From contig NZ_CP106841.1 in NCBI RefSeq assembly GCF_027557445.1, forward strand, positions 1,102,001 through 1,166,000: a stretch of DNA of 64,000 nt, given 5' to 3'. A program made the position numbers and the translations under genes. The stretch's first letter is position 1. Each line of letters begins with the position of its first letter. The DNA is from Paenalcaligenes faecalis (GTDB lineage Bacteria; Pseudomonadota; Gammaproteobacteria; Burkholderiales; Burkholderiaceae_B). Below, in pieces: positions 1 through 9,570 of this stretch. The notes beneath the pieces are model-generated. The model searched no databases. It saw nothing but the letters and a program-made list of their open reading frames with translations, and had not been told where the DNA came from.

Positions 1-2
1 CC

Positions 3-155
3 GTCTACTTTCCACCCATTGATTTATGCACAGATAATGGCGCTATGATTGCTTTTGCTGCCGCGATGCGTGTTAAACACGGTATTCAAACGGTAGATCA
101 TAATGCGAGCTTTAAGGTACAGCCTCGATGGGATCTAGAGGCTGTGGCTATTTAA
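3..155 (+). CDS. tsaD: TsaD, tRNA A37 threonylcarbamoyltransferase, C-terminal end (partial)
   Basis: The window opens inside a reading frame that ends at a TAA at 153-155. The 50 visible residues include a CTDNGAMIAFAAAMR stretch and a PRW motif near the end, which are typical of the C-terminus of TsaD (Gcp/YgjD). TsaD, with TsaB and TsaE, transfers the threonylcarbamoyl group to A37 of ANN-decoding tRNAs. The visible Asp-Asn of CTDNG belongs to the metal- and nucleotide-binding part of the ASKHA fold. The gene converges directly on plsY, with no base between the two stop codons. The N-terminal part lies outside the window. Confidence 0.9.
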   Translation, partial: VYFPPIDLCTDNGAMIAFAAAMRVKHGIQTVDHNASFKVQPRWDLEAVAI

Positions 156-782
156 TTATTTTTTCTGGCCAATACGACTTTCTTTACCTTGTAGTAAGCG
201 ACTGATATTGGTCTGATGACGCCATAATAATAAAAGGCTGAGTAAACCTACGCTTAGCGCTGTGGCTTTGTCCATAGGCCATAAATTTCCAGCCCCTAAA
301 CCATAATAAGCAGGAGCTAAAAGGGCGGCGATAATAGCAGACAAAGAGGAGTAACGCGTAAAGTAGGCCACTGCGATCCAAGTTAAGGCACAAGCCAAGG
401 CTAACAGCGGCTGTATAGCGATTAAAATGCCGATAGCAGTAGCAACCCCTTTGCCGCCCTTGAATCCAAGGGTAAAAGGGAAAACATGACCTAAAAAAAC
501 GGCAATGGCACATGCTGCCGTTACTAGAGACGGCAAGCCATACTTGATGCTTAGCCATTGTGCAATCCACACGGCGACCGTCCCTTTTAATAAATCACCT
601 ATTAATGTGAGAATGGCTGCTTTTTTATTGCCAGAGCGTAAGACATTGGTCGCACCCGGATTATTTGAGCCAAAAGTGCGTGGATCAGCTAAACCCATGC
701 CCTTACTGACGATGACGGCAAAAGGCAAAGAGCCGAGTCCATAGGCTAAACCAATAAGTCCAAATGCAAGAATCAGAAGCAT
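156..782 (-). CDS. plsY: PlsY, acyl-phosphate:glycerol-3-phosphate acyltransferase
   Basis: A 208-aa integral membrane protein that adds the first acyl chain to glycerol-3-phosphate from acyl phosphate, the first step of phospholipid synthesis. The family motifs are all present: GSNNPGATN at residues 38-46, FKGGKGVAT at 107-115 and a C-terminal HQTNISRLLQGKE block at 189-201. Several hydrophobic segments alternate with these cytoplasmic motifs. Length matches the family (about 200 residues). It is convergent with tsaD and divergent from surE, with about 110 bp between plsY and surE for both promoters. Confidence 0.96.
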   Translation of the reverse strand: MLLILAFGLIGLAYGLGSLPFAVIVSKGMGLADPRTFGSNNPGATNVLRSGNKKAAILTLIGDLLKGTVAVWIAQWLSIKYGLPSLVTAACAIAVFLGHVFPFTLGFKGGKGVATAIGILIAIQPLLALACALTWIAVAYFTRYSSLSAIIAALLAPAYYGLGAGNLWPMDKATALSVGLLSLLLLWRHQTNISRLLQGKESRIGQKK

Positions 783-892
783 AGATAAATCATCATTAAA
801 GTGTTATTTGTCTGGCGATTCTACTAGAAGCCACGGATTTCCACAAAATAAAACAGGTACAATTAGTTAGCTGTTAACCAGAAGAGATAGAG

Positions 893-1639
893 ATGAAGAT
901 TTTAATCGCAAATGATGATGGGTATAACGCTCCGGGTTTAATGGCTTTGTACGAGGCATTACACGGTTTGGGAGAGCTAACTGTCATTGCTCCTGAAACA
1001 AACTGCAGTGCTTCCTCTAACTCATTAACCGTCACGAGGCCATTATCAGTCTATAAGGCGCATAATGGATTTTATTATGTCAATGGGACACCTTCTGATT
1101 GCATACACATCGCGTTGACTAGCTTACTGGACTATAGGCCAGACCTAATTGTTTCAGGTATAAATAATGGTGCTAATTTAGGGGATGATACCTTGTACTC
1201 CGGCACGGTAGCTGCGGCAATGGAAGGTCACTTGTTTGGGATACCGGCTATTGCTTTTTCATTAGCAGAAAAAGGTTGGGCGCATTTAGATACAGCGGCC
1301 CTAGTAGCCCGGGAGCTGGTTCAAAAGGCAATAGTGCAGCCCTTAGAGTCCGGAATGTTAATTAATGTGAATGTTCCCGCAGTTCCTTACGAAATGTTAC
1401 GGGGTTGGCATGTGACTCGATTAGGTAAACGTCACCCTTCTGAGCCAGTGGTTAAGAGTCAAACCCCTTATGGGGAGCCGATTTATTGGATCGGGCCGGT
1501 AGGCAAGATACGGGATGCAGCTCCAGAAACCGATTTTGGCGCTATCCAAAACCAACAAGTCTCCATGACTCCGTTACGTTTTGACTTAACAAATTATGAG
1601 AAAATGTCAGCGATTCAAAATTGGGCTCAGGGAAGCTGA
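893..1639 (+). CDS. surE: SurE, 5'/3'-nucleotidase and exopolyphosphatase
   Basis: A 248-aa metal-dependent phosphatase that dephosphorylates nucleoside 5'- and 3'-monophosphates and short polyphosphate. The N-terminus reads [10 protein letters not shown], giving the metal-binding Asp8-Asp9 pair. The CSASSNS loop lies at about residues 38-44, and [12 protein letters not shown] at about 88-99 supplies the conserved Asn ligand. The full length is intact. In many proteobacteria surE is followed by pcm, nlpD and rpoS; here the next gene is the nlpD-like gene and pcm is missing. The start has a purine-rich AGAAGAGA-type site upstream. Confidence 0.96.
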   Translation: MKILIANDDGYNAPGLMALYEALHGLGELTVIAPETNCSASSNSLTVTRPLSVYKAHNGFYYVNGTPSDCIHIALTSLLDYRPDLIVSGINNGANLGDDTLYSGTVAAAMEGHLFGIPAIAFSLAEKGWAHLDTAALVARELVQKAIVQPLESGMLINVNVPAVPYEMLRGWHVTRLGKRHPSEPVVKSQTPYGEPIYWIGPVGKIRDAAPETDFGAIQNQQVSMTPLRFDLTNYEKMSAIQNWAQGS

Positions 1640-1837
1640 TAGATATGCGTAAAAATTGATAGAATTACATATATTTAAACGACATCGTTTAAAATTGAAA
1701 GATTATGTGTATAAATGGCAAAAAGCGGTGGCTTTAACGGTTACTATGTTTACCATCACCGCCTGTTTTCTATCTATGTTTGAATCTATTGCCTGGGTAC
1801 TTACTTTATCAGCCCTGAGCACTCTGTTTCATTACGC

Positions 1838-1843
1838 TATAAT
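1838..1843 (+). promoter_or_regulatory. candidate -10 element for the nlpD-like gene
   Basis: A perfect TATAAT lies 33 bases before the chosen nlpD start and would give a short leader. No good -35 hexamer is found at 16-18 bp upstream, so the assignment rests on the -10 match alone. The 236 bases between surE and nlpD contain no convincing gene. Confidence 0.35.
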
Positions 1844-1875
1844 TGGAATATAAACTACTTCATCTGGAGAGCAAC

Positions 1876-2724
1876 ATGCAGCTAGCCGGCAAGACACTGT
1901 CACCCGCTGCTTTGATTACTATGGTTCAACGTCCTTTTACATGGTTAACGGGTTCCCTCGTTTTATCTATGGTGTTGGTGGGTTGTAGCACTAACACTCC
2001 TGCGCCTATTACTGATATTCATAGTTCTACGCCTAGCGCAGCAACGACATCAGCGGCTGGGCAAAGCTATACCGTCAGACCAGGTGATACGCTGTATAAA
2101 ATTGCTCAGCAGCATGGTACATCCGTACAGTCCATTGCCAGTGCTAATGGGATTACGGATCCTTCACAGCTACGTGTGGGACAGGTGCTTACGGTGGGTG
2201 GCAATGGGGGCGCAGTAGCTGTAGCTCCACCACGGTCTGTGAATACTCAGCCTGTTACAACGCCAGCAGAGCCAGCACCGGTGGCAGATACTACGCCTCC
2301 TGCGGCGACCACACCAACCAGCCCTGTTGATACGTCTAGCCCCCGGGCAAGTGATGCTGACGTGATTAGCTGGGGTTGGCCTGCTTCAGGCACAGTTATT
2401 CAAGGGTTTACGGCGAACACCAAAGGGATTGATATAGAGGGTGCGATTGGTGATCCAGTCACAGCGGCCGCTAATGGCAAGGTGATGTACGCGGGTAATG
2501 GTGTACGTGGATTAGGCAATTTGATTTTACTGGGTCACAGCAATGGGTTCATTACTGCGTATGCGCATAATGAGTCCCTTTTGGTGAAAACGGGCCAAGA
2601 AATTAAAAAGGGACAGAAAATTGCCACTCTAGGTCAAAGCGATACCAGTTCTCCTCGTTTACACTTTGAGGTACGTAGACGCGGTACACCTGTGAACCCT
2701 ATGTCTTATTTGCCTTCCCGTTAA
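1876..2724 (+). CDS. nlpD: NlpD-type lipoprotein, LysM plus LytM (M23) domain
   Basis: An outer-membrane lipoprotein of about 282 residues. An N-terminal hydrophobic stretch ends in the lipobox LVGC (Cys37 counted from the ATG at 1876). A LysM domain at about 64-107 is followed by a Pro/Thr-rich linker and a C-terminal LytM domain at about 165-280. The LytM domain has GIDIEG where catalytic M23 enzymes carry the zinc-binding His/Asp, as in E. coli NlpD, which activates the amidase AmiC rather than cutting peptidoglycan itself. The ATG at 1876 is preferred because GGAGA lies five bases upstream; an in-frame TTG at 1843 and a later ATG at 1921 are less likely. Confidence 0.88.
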   Translation: MQLAGKTLSPAALITMVQRPFTWLTGSLVLSMVLVGCSTNTPAPITDIHSSTPSAATTSAAGQSYTVRPGDTLYKIAQQHGTSVQSIASANGITDPSQLRVGQVLTVGGNGGAVAVAPPRSVNTQPVTTPAEPAPVADTTPPAATTPTSPVDTSSPRASDADVISWGWPASGTVIQGFTANTKGIDIEGAIGDPVTAAANGKVMYAGNGVRGLGNLILLGHSNGFITAYAHNESLLVKTGQEIKKGQKIATLGQSDTSSPRLHFEVRRRGTPVNPMSYLPSR

Positions 2725-2745
2725 TTTACTGTTGTTGCGTGTTTT

Positions 2746-4125
2746 ATGAGCTATATATTAGAAATTGAATCCTTAGATCTAGAGGGCCGTGGTGTGGCCC
2801 ACCGAGACGGCAAAGTGGTGTTTGTAGATGGCGCTTTGCCTGGCGAGCTAGTTCGAGCTCATACTACACGCGAAAAAGCCAGTTTTGATCGTGCGAAAAT
2901 GATTGAGGTCATACGTCCTTCGTCACAGCGCACAGAGCCTCCCTGTCCTAATTTTGAGATGTGTGGTGGCTGTATCATGCAGCATTTACAACCAGCAGCT
3001 CAGGTGGCGATCAAACAGCGCGTACTAGAAGACGCCTTTCAACACATAGGGAAAACCAAACCAAAACAAATGTTGGCTGCGATGCATGGCCCGTATTTTG
3101 GTTATCGTTTTAGGGCTCGGTTTTCCTGTCGATACGTCACTAAAAAAGGTGGCATGTTGGTTGGGTTTCGTGAAAGTAATGGGCGCTATGTGATGGATAT
3201 GGATCAGTGTTTGGTTATCCCTAAACACGTATCTGATTTGTTACGTCCTTTACGCGACACCTTGGGGACATTGTCTCGACCAGATCGCTTGCCACAAATT
3301 GAATTGGCCGTGGGCGATAGCAGTACAGTATTAACATTGCGCCACATGGAGCCTTTAACGGATTCAGATGTCCAAACGCTACGTGATTTCGGTACGAAAT
3401 ATGGGGTGACTTGGTGGCTGCAGCCCAAAGGTCCAGAGACCGTGCATCCATTGGATCCCAATGATGCCGATCAGCTTTTTTATGATCTTCCTGATTATGA
3501 CTTGCGGATGCCGTTTAAACCCTCTGACTTTACTCAGGTTAATCATCACATCAACCGAGAGCTAATTCGTCGAGCATTACGGTTGTTGGATATTCAACCA
3601 GAGGATAGAGTCGCTGATTTATTCTGTGGTTTAGGCAACTTTAGCTTACCAATGGGGCGTACTGCCCGAGAAGTCGTGGGTATAGAGGGCAGCGCTACGT
3701 TAACGCAACGAGCCACAGAGGCAGCCGCCTTACATGGCATGAGTGAATCCGCTAAATTCAGCACCCTTAATTTATTTGAGGTGGATGAAAGCTGGTTGCG
3801 TGAATTGGGGTATTTTGACCGTGTACTTATTGATCCACCCCGAGATGGGGCATTGGCTGTTTCAAAGGCATATGCAGCACTTTCATTAGATGAGCGTCCA
3901 AAGCGTATTGTGTACGTGTCGTGTAATCCAGCTACATTGGCTCGTGATGCAGGGATATTAGTACATCAAGGTGGTTATGAACTACAAGCGGCAGGGGTCA
4001 TTAATATGTTCCCTCATACCGGGCATGTGGAGTCTATTGCTGTATTTGAGGCAGGCTCTACTGGGCCGCTAGCACTTGAAGAGTTAGAGCAGCAAGACTC
4101 ACAAGAGCTACACGCTGCAGAATAA
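2746..4125 (+). CDS. rlmD: RlmD, 23S rRNA (uracil-1939-C5)-methyltransferase
   Basis: A 459-aa SAM-dependent RNA methyltransferase of the RumA/TrmA family. A TRAM-like RNA-binding domain occupies the first 60 residues or so. Cys67, Cys73, Cys76 and Cys155 form the expected 4Fe-4S ligand set. The SAM-binding region contains DLFCGLGNFS, the LIDPPRDG motif is intact, and the catalytic nucleophile Cys393 sits in YVSCNPATLARD. It probably follows nlpD on the same transcript (21-bp gap). A bidirectional terminator separates it from argH. The C-terminal tail is Glu-rich and variable. Confidence 0.94.
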   Translation: MSYILEIESLDLEGRGVAHRDGKVVFVDGALPGELVRAHTTREKASFDRAKMIEVIRPSSQRTEPPCPNFEMCGGCIMQHLQPAAQVAIKQRVLEDAFQHIGKTKPKQMLAAMHGPYFGYRFRARFSCRYVTKKGGMLVGFRESNGRYVMDMDQCLVIPKHVSDLLRPLRDTLGTLSRPDRLPQIELAVGDSSTVLTLRHMEPLTDSDVQTLRDFGTKYGVTWWLQPKGPETVHPLDPNDADQLFYDLPDYDLRMPFKPSDFTQVNHHINRELIRRALRLLDIQPEDRVADLFCGLGNFSLPMGRTAREVVGIEGSATLTQRATEAAALHGMSESAKFSTLNLFEVDESWLRELGYFDRVLIDPPRDGALAVSKAYAALSLDERPKRIVYVSCNPATLARDAGILVHQGGYELQAAGVINMFPHTGHVESIAVFEAGSTGPLALEELEQQDSQELHAAE

Positions 4126-4148
4126 TAGATAGAAATACTTACGATATA

Positions 4149-4186
4149 AAAAAGCCCGTTTCTGATAGGATGGAAACGGGCTTTTT
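4149..4186. terminator. bidirectional terminator between rlmD and argH
   Basis: A perfect 14-bp stem AAAAAGCCCGTTTC / GAAACGGGCTTTTT with a 10-base loop. It has A/T tracts on both sides, so it can end transcription of the convergent genes from either strand. Confidence 0.92.
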
Positions 4187-4207
4187 AGTGGGACAGCGAT
4201 GTGGTTG

Positions 4208-5614
4208 TTATAGATCCAAAATGCGCTGAGCCTCTAGACGAACACGCTCTGGGGCAGTGCCACCAATATGATTACGAGCAGCAACAGAGCCCTCTAGAGT
4301 AAGTACTTCGAAAATATCTTGCTCTATAGATGGGTGGAAGGCTTGTAGTTCCACTAAAGATAAATCAGCTAAGTCGCAGCCTTTTTGCTCGCACTCACGT
4401 ACAGCTAAAGCAACAGTTTCGTGTGCATCACGGAATGGCAAGCCTTTTTTGACTAGGTAGTCGGCCAAGTCGGTTGCTGTTGCGTAGCCTTGCAGCGCAG
4501 CCGCACGCATAGCTTGCGCATTTACTTTGATACCACCAATCATGTCTACAAAAATAGTTAATGTGTCGCGGATGGTGTCAGCGGCATCAAATAACCCTTC
4601 TTTGTCTTCTTGGTTGTCTTTGTTATAGGCCAATGGTTGGCCTTTCATTAGTGTTAACAAGCCAATAAGATGACCATTAACACGACCTGTTTTACCACGA
4701 GCTAGCTCTGGAACATCCGGGTTTTTCTTTTGTGGCATGATTGAGCTGCCAGTACAAAAGCGGTCAGCTAATTCAATAAAGCCGATGCGAGGGCTAACCC
4801 ACAGTACGAGCTCTTCGGATAAACGGGAGATATGAGTCATGATGAGCGCCGCCGCCGCACAAAACTCAATGGCAAAATCGCGGTCTGAAACGGCGTCGAG
4901 TGAATTACGACATACCTCATCAAAGCCTAAGAGTTTTGCGGTTTGCTCTCTATCGATAGGAAAGCTAGTGCCTGCTAAGGCCGCTGCACCAAGAGGCAGA
5001 CGATTAACTCGCTTACGGCAATCTTGCAGGCGCTCTAGGTCACGGCCAAACATTTCGGCGTAAGCCAATAAGTGATGGCCAAAGGTGACAGGTTGGGCGA
5101 CTTGTAGGTGTGTGAAGCCAGGCAAAATAGTATCAGCGTGATTAAGCGCCAACTGGGCTAACGCTTTTTGTAGCTGTCTAAGTAAGTCGCTATTTTGATC
5201 TATTTCTGCACGTAACCATAACCGGATATCAGTTGCAACCTGGTCATTTCGTGAACGGCCAGTGTGCAAACGTTTGCCTGCATCACCGATAATTTCAACT
5301 AACCGTTTTTCAATATTTAAGTGTACGTCCTCTAAATCAAGTAACCACTCAAATTCATTATTGTTGATTTCAGTGATGACTTGTTCCATACCGCGCTGAA
5401 TGTCTTTTAGGTCATCCTGTGTAATGACGCCCACAGTGGCCAGCATTTCGGCATGAGCTAAAGAGCCTTGAATGTCATAGAGAGCTAGACGTTTATCAAA
5501 ATCCACCGATGCGGTATAGCGCTTTACCAGATCAGAGACCGGCTCAGAGAATCGGGCGGACCAAGCTTGCGACTTGTTGTCGAATTGGTTGTGATTGTTT
5601 TGTTGCGTAGACAT
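4208..5614 (-). CDS. argH: ArgH, argininosuccinate lyase
   Basis: A 468-aa enzyme of the fumarase/aspartase superfamily that splits argininosuccinate into arginine and fumarate, the last step of arginine synthesis. The signature [12 protein letters not shown] lies at residues 289-300 and contains the catalytic serine. HTGRSRNDQ at 117-125 binds substrate. Length is typical (460-470). The gene stands alone, divergent from the MscS-type channel gene, and no other arg gene is nearby. Confidence 0.97.
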   Translation of the reverse strand: MSTQQNNHNQFDNKSQAWSARFSEPVSDLVKRYTASVDFDKRLALYDIQGSLAHAEMLATVGVITQDDLKDIQRGMEQVITEINNNEFEWLLDLEDVHLNIEKRLVEIIGDAGKRLHTGRSRNDQVATDIRLWLRAEIDQNSDLLRQLQKALAQLALNHADTILPGFTHLQVAQPVTFGHHLLAYAEMFGRDLERLQDCRKRVNRLPLGAAALAGTSFPIDREQTAKLLGFDEVCRNSLDAVSDRDFAIEFCAAAALIMTHISRLSEELVLWVSPRIGFIELADRFCTGSSIMPQKKNPDVPELARGKTGRVNGHLIGLLTLMKGQPLAYNKDNQEDKEGLFDAADTIRDTLTIFVDMIGGIKVNAQAMRAAALQGYATATDLADYLVKKGLPFRDAHETVALAVRECEQKGCDLADLSLVELQAFHPSIEQDIFEVLTLEGSVAARNHIGGTAPERVRLEAQRILDL

Positions 5615-5750
5615 AAGAAAAGTAAATTTATGAGAGATAGTAATAGCTATATGTTACCCTTTTTGCATGCCTATTGAAGGATTTTTGCTATTTCGTGCAT
5701 TGAAAGACGATGTAAAAATCATTCTGCTTTTTAAGATTCAAGGAGAATAA

Positions 5751-7019
5751 ATGGATAACGCAATTCAAATGGGTGATTGGTACGTCAATGATTGGCTCTA
5801 CCAATACTTACCTGAAGTATGGATGCAAATTTTAGCAGGTCTTTTTGTTCTGATTATGGCCTATGCGTTATTGCATTGGGCATCTTCTTTGGCAATGCGT
5901 TTTTTAGTAGGTCGTTTTTTACAGACCATAGGTAAGCAAGAGTGGCTAAATGCAATTAAAAATCGTCGGGTGATAGATCACCTCAGTGCATCCATTCCAT
6001 TGTTTATTACGGGAACGGGGCTGGGTATGATCCCCGTTGAGCAAAAAACGCTAGATGTCATATCCAGAGTGGTATTAACGGTTTCATTACTGTTTTTGTT
6101 TAGAGCAATTAGTGCCATTTTACTTGTGTTTCAGGATGTGGTTGATGGTCGTAAGCAAGAGCAAGGCCGCTCAATTAAGGGCTATTTGCAATTGCTACGC
6201 TTGGTGTTTTGGTGTTTAGCGGTCATTGTGTTGATCGCCGTGTTGCTGAATAAGTCGCCTTTGCTGATGATTTCGGGGTTAGGTGCCTTATCGGCAGTAT
6301 TGTTATTGGTCTTTAAAGATACGTTGCTTTCTTTAGTAGCTAGTGCGCAAATGAGCACCAATGACATGTTGCGTATTGGTGACTGGATTGAGATGCCTCA
6401 GTCTGGAGCTGATGGTGGTGTGGTTGATATTGCTTTACATACGGTAAAAGTGCAAAACTGGGATAACACAGTAACGACTATTCCTACTTACAAGCTTTTT
6501 TCGGAGAGCTATAAAAACTGGCGTCAAATGTTTGAGTCCGGCGGTCGACGTATTAAACGCAGTTTACGGATTGATGCCGCTTCAGTGCGTTTTTTAAGTG
6601 ATGATGAAATTGAAAAGCTCAGCCATATTTCGTTGCTTAAAGATTATTTGAGTGAAAAAAAGGAACAGTTAGCCGAGGTTAATCAAAGCAAAGAGGCTGT
6701 TAATCGTCGACGCTTAACGAATCTAGGTACGTTTAGAGCGTATGCAAATGAATACATTAAGCACAAAGAGGGAATTCATACTGGCATGACGATGATGGTT
6801 CGTATGATGGAGCCAACGGCAGAAGGGATCCCGATGGAGGTGTATTGTTTTACCAGCGATACTTCATGGGTGGGATTTGAGGGGATTCAAGGTGATGTGT
6901 TTGATCACTTGATCGCCATTTTGCCTGAAATGTCCCTAAGGCTGTATCAGACTCCATCTGGCTCTGATTTTTCTGGGGCATTTAATCCACAAAACAGACC
7001 TAAATCTCTCTTAGAGTAA
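5751..7019 (+). CDS. YbdG-type MscS-family mechanosensitive channel
   Basis: A 422-aa inner-membrane protein. Hydrophobic segments in the first 200 residues or so are followed by the MscS pore-lining helix and beta domain, visible as FKDTLLSLVASAQMS, RIGDWIEMP and VQNWDNTVTTIPTYKL. This arrangement matches YbdG (MscM), a miniconductance channel that releases solutes during hypo-osmotic shock. It is larger than MscS (286 aa) because of extra N-terminal helices and a C-terminal cytoplasmic extension. A good AAGGAGAA ribosome site precedes the ATG. A P-II gene follows 58 bp downstream. Confidence 0.88.
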   Translation: MDNAIQMGDWYVNDWLYQYLPEVWMQILAGLFVLIMAYALLHWASSLAMRFLVGRFLQTIGKQEWLNAIKNRRVIDHLSASIPLFITGTGLGMIPVEQKTLDVISRVVLTVSLLFLFRAISAILLVFQDVVDGRKQEQGRSIKGYLQLLRLVFWCLAVIVLIAVLLNKSPLLMISGLGALSAVLLLVFKDTLLSLVASAQMSTNDMLRIGDWIEMPQSGADGGVVDIALHTVKVQNWDNTVTTIPTYKLFSESYKNWRQMFESGGRRIKRSLRIDAASVRFLSDDEIEKLSHISLLKDYLSEKKEQLAEVNQSKEAVNRRRLTNLGTFRAYANEYIKHKEGIHTGMTMMVRMMEPTAEGIPMEVYCFTSDTSWVGFEGIQGDVFDHLIAILPEMSLRLYQTPSGSDFSGAFNPQNRPKSLLE

Positions 7020-7029
7020 ATAGCTGTAG

Positions 7030-7416
<387 letters not shown>

Positions 7417-7417
7417 T

Positions 7418-7450
7418 CAAAAAGACCCGCCTTAAAAGCGGGTCTTTTTG
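7418..7450. terminator. bidirectional terminator after the P-II gene
   Basis: A perfect 13-bp stem CAAAAAGACCCGC / GCGGGTCTTTTTG with a seven-base loop. It lies between the convergent P-II and MFS genes and has T-tracts in both directions. Confidence 0.92.
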
Positions 7451-7455
7451 ATGTG

Positions 7456-8667
7456 TTACGATTTTTTGATGGATCGATAATCGCTGATTTTTAAGCCAAT
7501 GAGAGCGATGCTAACAATAGCCACAATAGGAAAGGTCCAGGTGTTAATACCATCCCAGCCTTGGGTAGCTAACAGTCGACCAGATGAAAAGGATGATAGG
7601 GCAACAGAGCCAAAGATTAAGAAATCATTAAAGGCTTGAACTCTACCCGTTTCTTCGGCTCTATAGCAATCCGTAACCAGTGTAGTAGCGCCAATAAAAC
7701 TAAAGTTCCAGCCTATTCCCAATAAAATCAAACTAGTCCAAAAGTGGGCCACACTTAAGCCATTTAGTGCCGTTACACTGGCGGCGCCAATGAGTAAAAT
7801 ACCTACTAAGGTAACAGTGATTTTGCCAAAGCGTTGAATCAGCATAGAGGTAAAAAAGCTAGGGCCAAACATAGCTAATATATGCCATTGCACTCCTAGT
7901 GTAGAGTCTCGGGAACTATGTCCGCAGCCAATCATAGCAAGCGGAGAGGCTGTCATCATAAAACTCATTAAACTATATGAGACCATTCCCGTTAGCACCG
8001 CAATGATAAAGCGTGGGTTTTTGATTATTTGTAATAAAGGGCGCCCTGCAGGCGATGTAGATGAGGTAGGCGTTTGGGCGATTACGTCTGGGCGTAATAG
8101 GCTAATCAAAGGTATTGCTAGGGCAGCTAAAACAGCTTGGCCTAAGAAAGTCGCTGCAAACGGCGTCGTGGGCCATAAATCGCGTGTTAATAAAATTAAC
8201 TGCGTCGCAACGACGGCTGCAACAAGCCCACCCAGCATTACCCACGAAATAGCCTTAGGCCTCCATGGGGCCGCTACGCTGTCTGCAGCAGCAAAGCGAT
8301 AATTTTGCACATATGATGAGTAAAATCCGGCTAGAATAGTACCTAAGCAAAAAAGTAAAAATGAGCTACTGGTAATTCCAAAATAGGCGGTTAATCCCCC
8401 CGCTATCCCTAAGGCAGAGCCTAAAAAATAGGCATTACGACGTCCCATTTTGCGCATAAAAAACGCCGCTGGCAAAATGCCAAGCGCCATGCCCAGATTA
8501 AATAAACTAACAGGCACTGTGGCATGCTCAGGGTTAGACGCCAGTTGCTGGCCGACTAACCCCCCTAATGCTACCACTAGGGCAGGGTTCGCCCCGCCTA
8601 AGGCCTGTAAGCCGGATAATAATTTTGCATTACGGCGGCCTGGACCCGAAAAAGTGTGATCGCTCAT
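7456..8667 (-). CDS. major facilitator superfamily transporter
   Basis: A 403-aa membrane protein with about 12 hydrophobic segments. The MFS loop 2-3 signature appears as RKMGRRNAYFLG. A short polar N-terminus precedes the first helix, and a central hydrophilic loop (rich in Thr/Ser, about residue 200) separates two six-helix halves. The shape fits a drug or metabolite carrier of the YnfM/Bcr type. The substrate cannot be read from the sequence. It is divergent from the pseudouridine synthase gene across a 162-bp gap. Confidence 0.85.
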   Translation of the reverse strand: MSDHTFSGPGRRNAKLLSGLQALGGANPALVVALGGLVGQQLASNPEHATVPVSLFNLGMALGILPAAFFMRKMGRRNAYFLGSALGIAGGLTAYFGITSSSFLLFCLGTILAGFYSSYVQNYRFAAADSVAAPWRPKAISWVMLGGLVAAVVATQLILLTRDLWPTTPFAATFLGQAVLAALAIPLISLLRPDVIAQTPTSSTSPAGRPLLQIIKNPRFIIAVLTGMVSYSLMSFMMTASPLAMIGCGHSSRDSTLGVQWHILAMFGPSFFTSMLIQRFGKITVTLVGILLIGAASVTALNGLSVAHFWTSLILLGIGWNFSFIGATTLVTDCYRAEETGRVQAFNDFLIFGSVALSSFSSGRLLATQGWDGINTWTFPIVAIVSIALIGLKISDYRSIKKS

Positions 8668-8829
8668 GTCGTAGTATGGAAATACAGAAAGGATAGGATT
8701 TAGTAGTATAAGTTATAAATTAATAGCTAATGGTTATTTAGCCAAGCATTTCAGGACGAATGCTAAGGGTATGACTGAGTAGCTGAGTTTTATTTTGGCA
8801 AATGTCATCTCATTTGCATTACCGTTTAA

Positions 8830-9570
8830 ATGAAGATTATGGAAATACGTATATCAAAAATTATGGCTGATCGTGGCATGTGCTCACGTCGCGAGGCCGA
8901 CGCGTTTATCGAACGTGGCTGGGTGTCTGTTGATGGTGAAAAAGCAGTGCTAGGTCAAAAAGCATTGCCCACAGCTAAGGTTACTTTGCATCGCACTGCG
9001 CGTGAAAAACAAACGCAGCGCGTCACTATTATTTTAAATAAGCCAGTTGGTTATGTGTCAGGGCAGGCTGAAAAAGGCTATAAAAATGCCGTTTCATTAA
9101 TTCAAGCGCATAATCAGTTTCGTGGTCGAGATAAAAAGGCCCCTCGTTTTAATCCCGCGCATTTACGTGGATTAGCCCCGGCGGGACGCTTGGATATTGA
9201 CTCACAGGGTTTATTGGTTTTGACGCAAGACGGTCGTATTGCACGCCAACTAATCGGAGAGGATTCTCCTATAGATAAAGAATACCTAGTACGAGTAACC
9301 GGGAACTTAGACGAGCGTGGTCTAGCACTATTGAATTTTGGTCTTAGCTTAGATGGTGAGCAATTACGTCCGGCTAAGGTTAGCTGGCAAAATCAAGATC
9401 AACTACGCTTTGTATTGCACGAGGGCAAAAAACGTCAAATTCGCAGAATGTGTGAACTTGTCGGGTTAAAAGTAGTTGGTTTGAAGCGCATGCGCATGGG
9501 CGATGTGGTTATCGGGGATTTGCCCGAAGGCCAGTGGCGTTACCTGAAACCCGGCGAGCGCTTCTTTTAA
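8830..9570 (+). CDS. rluF: RluF-type 23S rRNA pseudouridine synthase
   Basis: A 246-aa enzyme of the RsuA/RluB/E/F family that isomerises a uridine in rRNA to pseudouridine. An S4 RNA-binding domain covers about residues 6-50 ([17 protein letters not shown]). The catalytic Asp is in [11 protein letters not shown] at 119-129 (Asp122). The C-terminal [11 protein letters not shown] and [13 protein letters not shown] motifs are clear, the latter typical of RluF (U2604), though RluB cannot be fully excluded. A second in-frame ATG lies nine bases in. The stop abuts the stop of the convergent phosphodiesterase gene with no spacer. Confidence 0.88.
   Translation: MKIMEIRISKIMADRGMCSRREADAFIERGWVSVDGEKAVLGQKALPTAKVTLHRTAREKQTQRVTIILNKPVGYVSGQAEKGYKNAVSLIQAHNQFRGRDKKAPRFNPAHLRGLAPAGRLDIDSQGLLVLTQDGRIARQLIGEDSPIDKEYLVRVTGNLDERGLALLNFGLSLDGEQLRPAKVSWQNQDQLRFVLHEGKKRQIRRMCELVGLKVVGLKRMRMGDVVIGDLPEGQWRYLKPGERFF

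Noticed and set aside
184-570. A 128-codon ORF on the minus strand in another frame of plsY
   Set aside because: It lies wholly inside plsY, which has all family motifs; the overlap is a frame shadow.
1656-1853. A 65-codon hydrophobic ORF with TTG start between surE and nlpD
   Set aside because: No ribosome site precedes the TTG, the start codon is weak, and the frame runs through the candidate nlpD -10 element. It matches no family I know.
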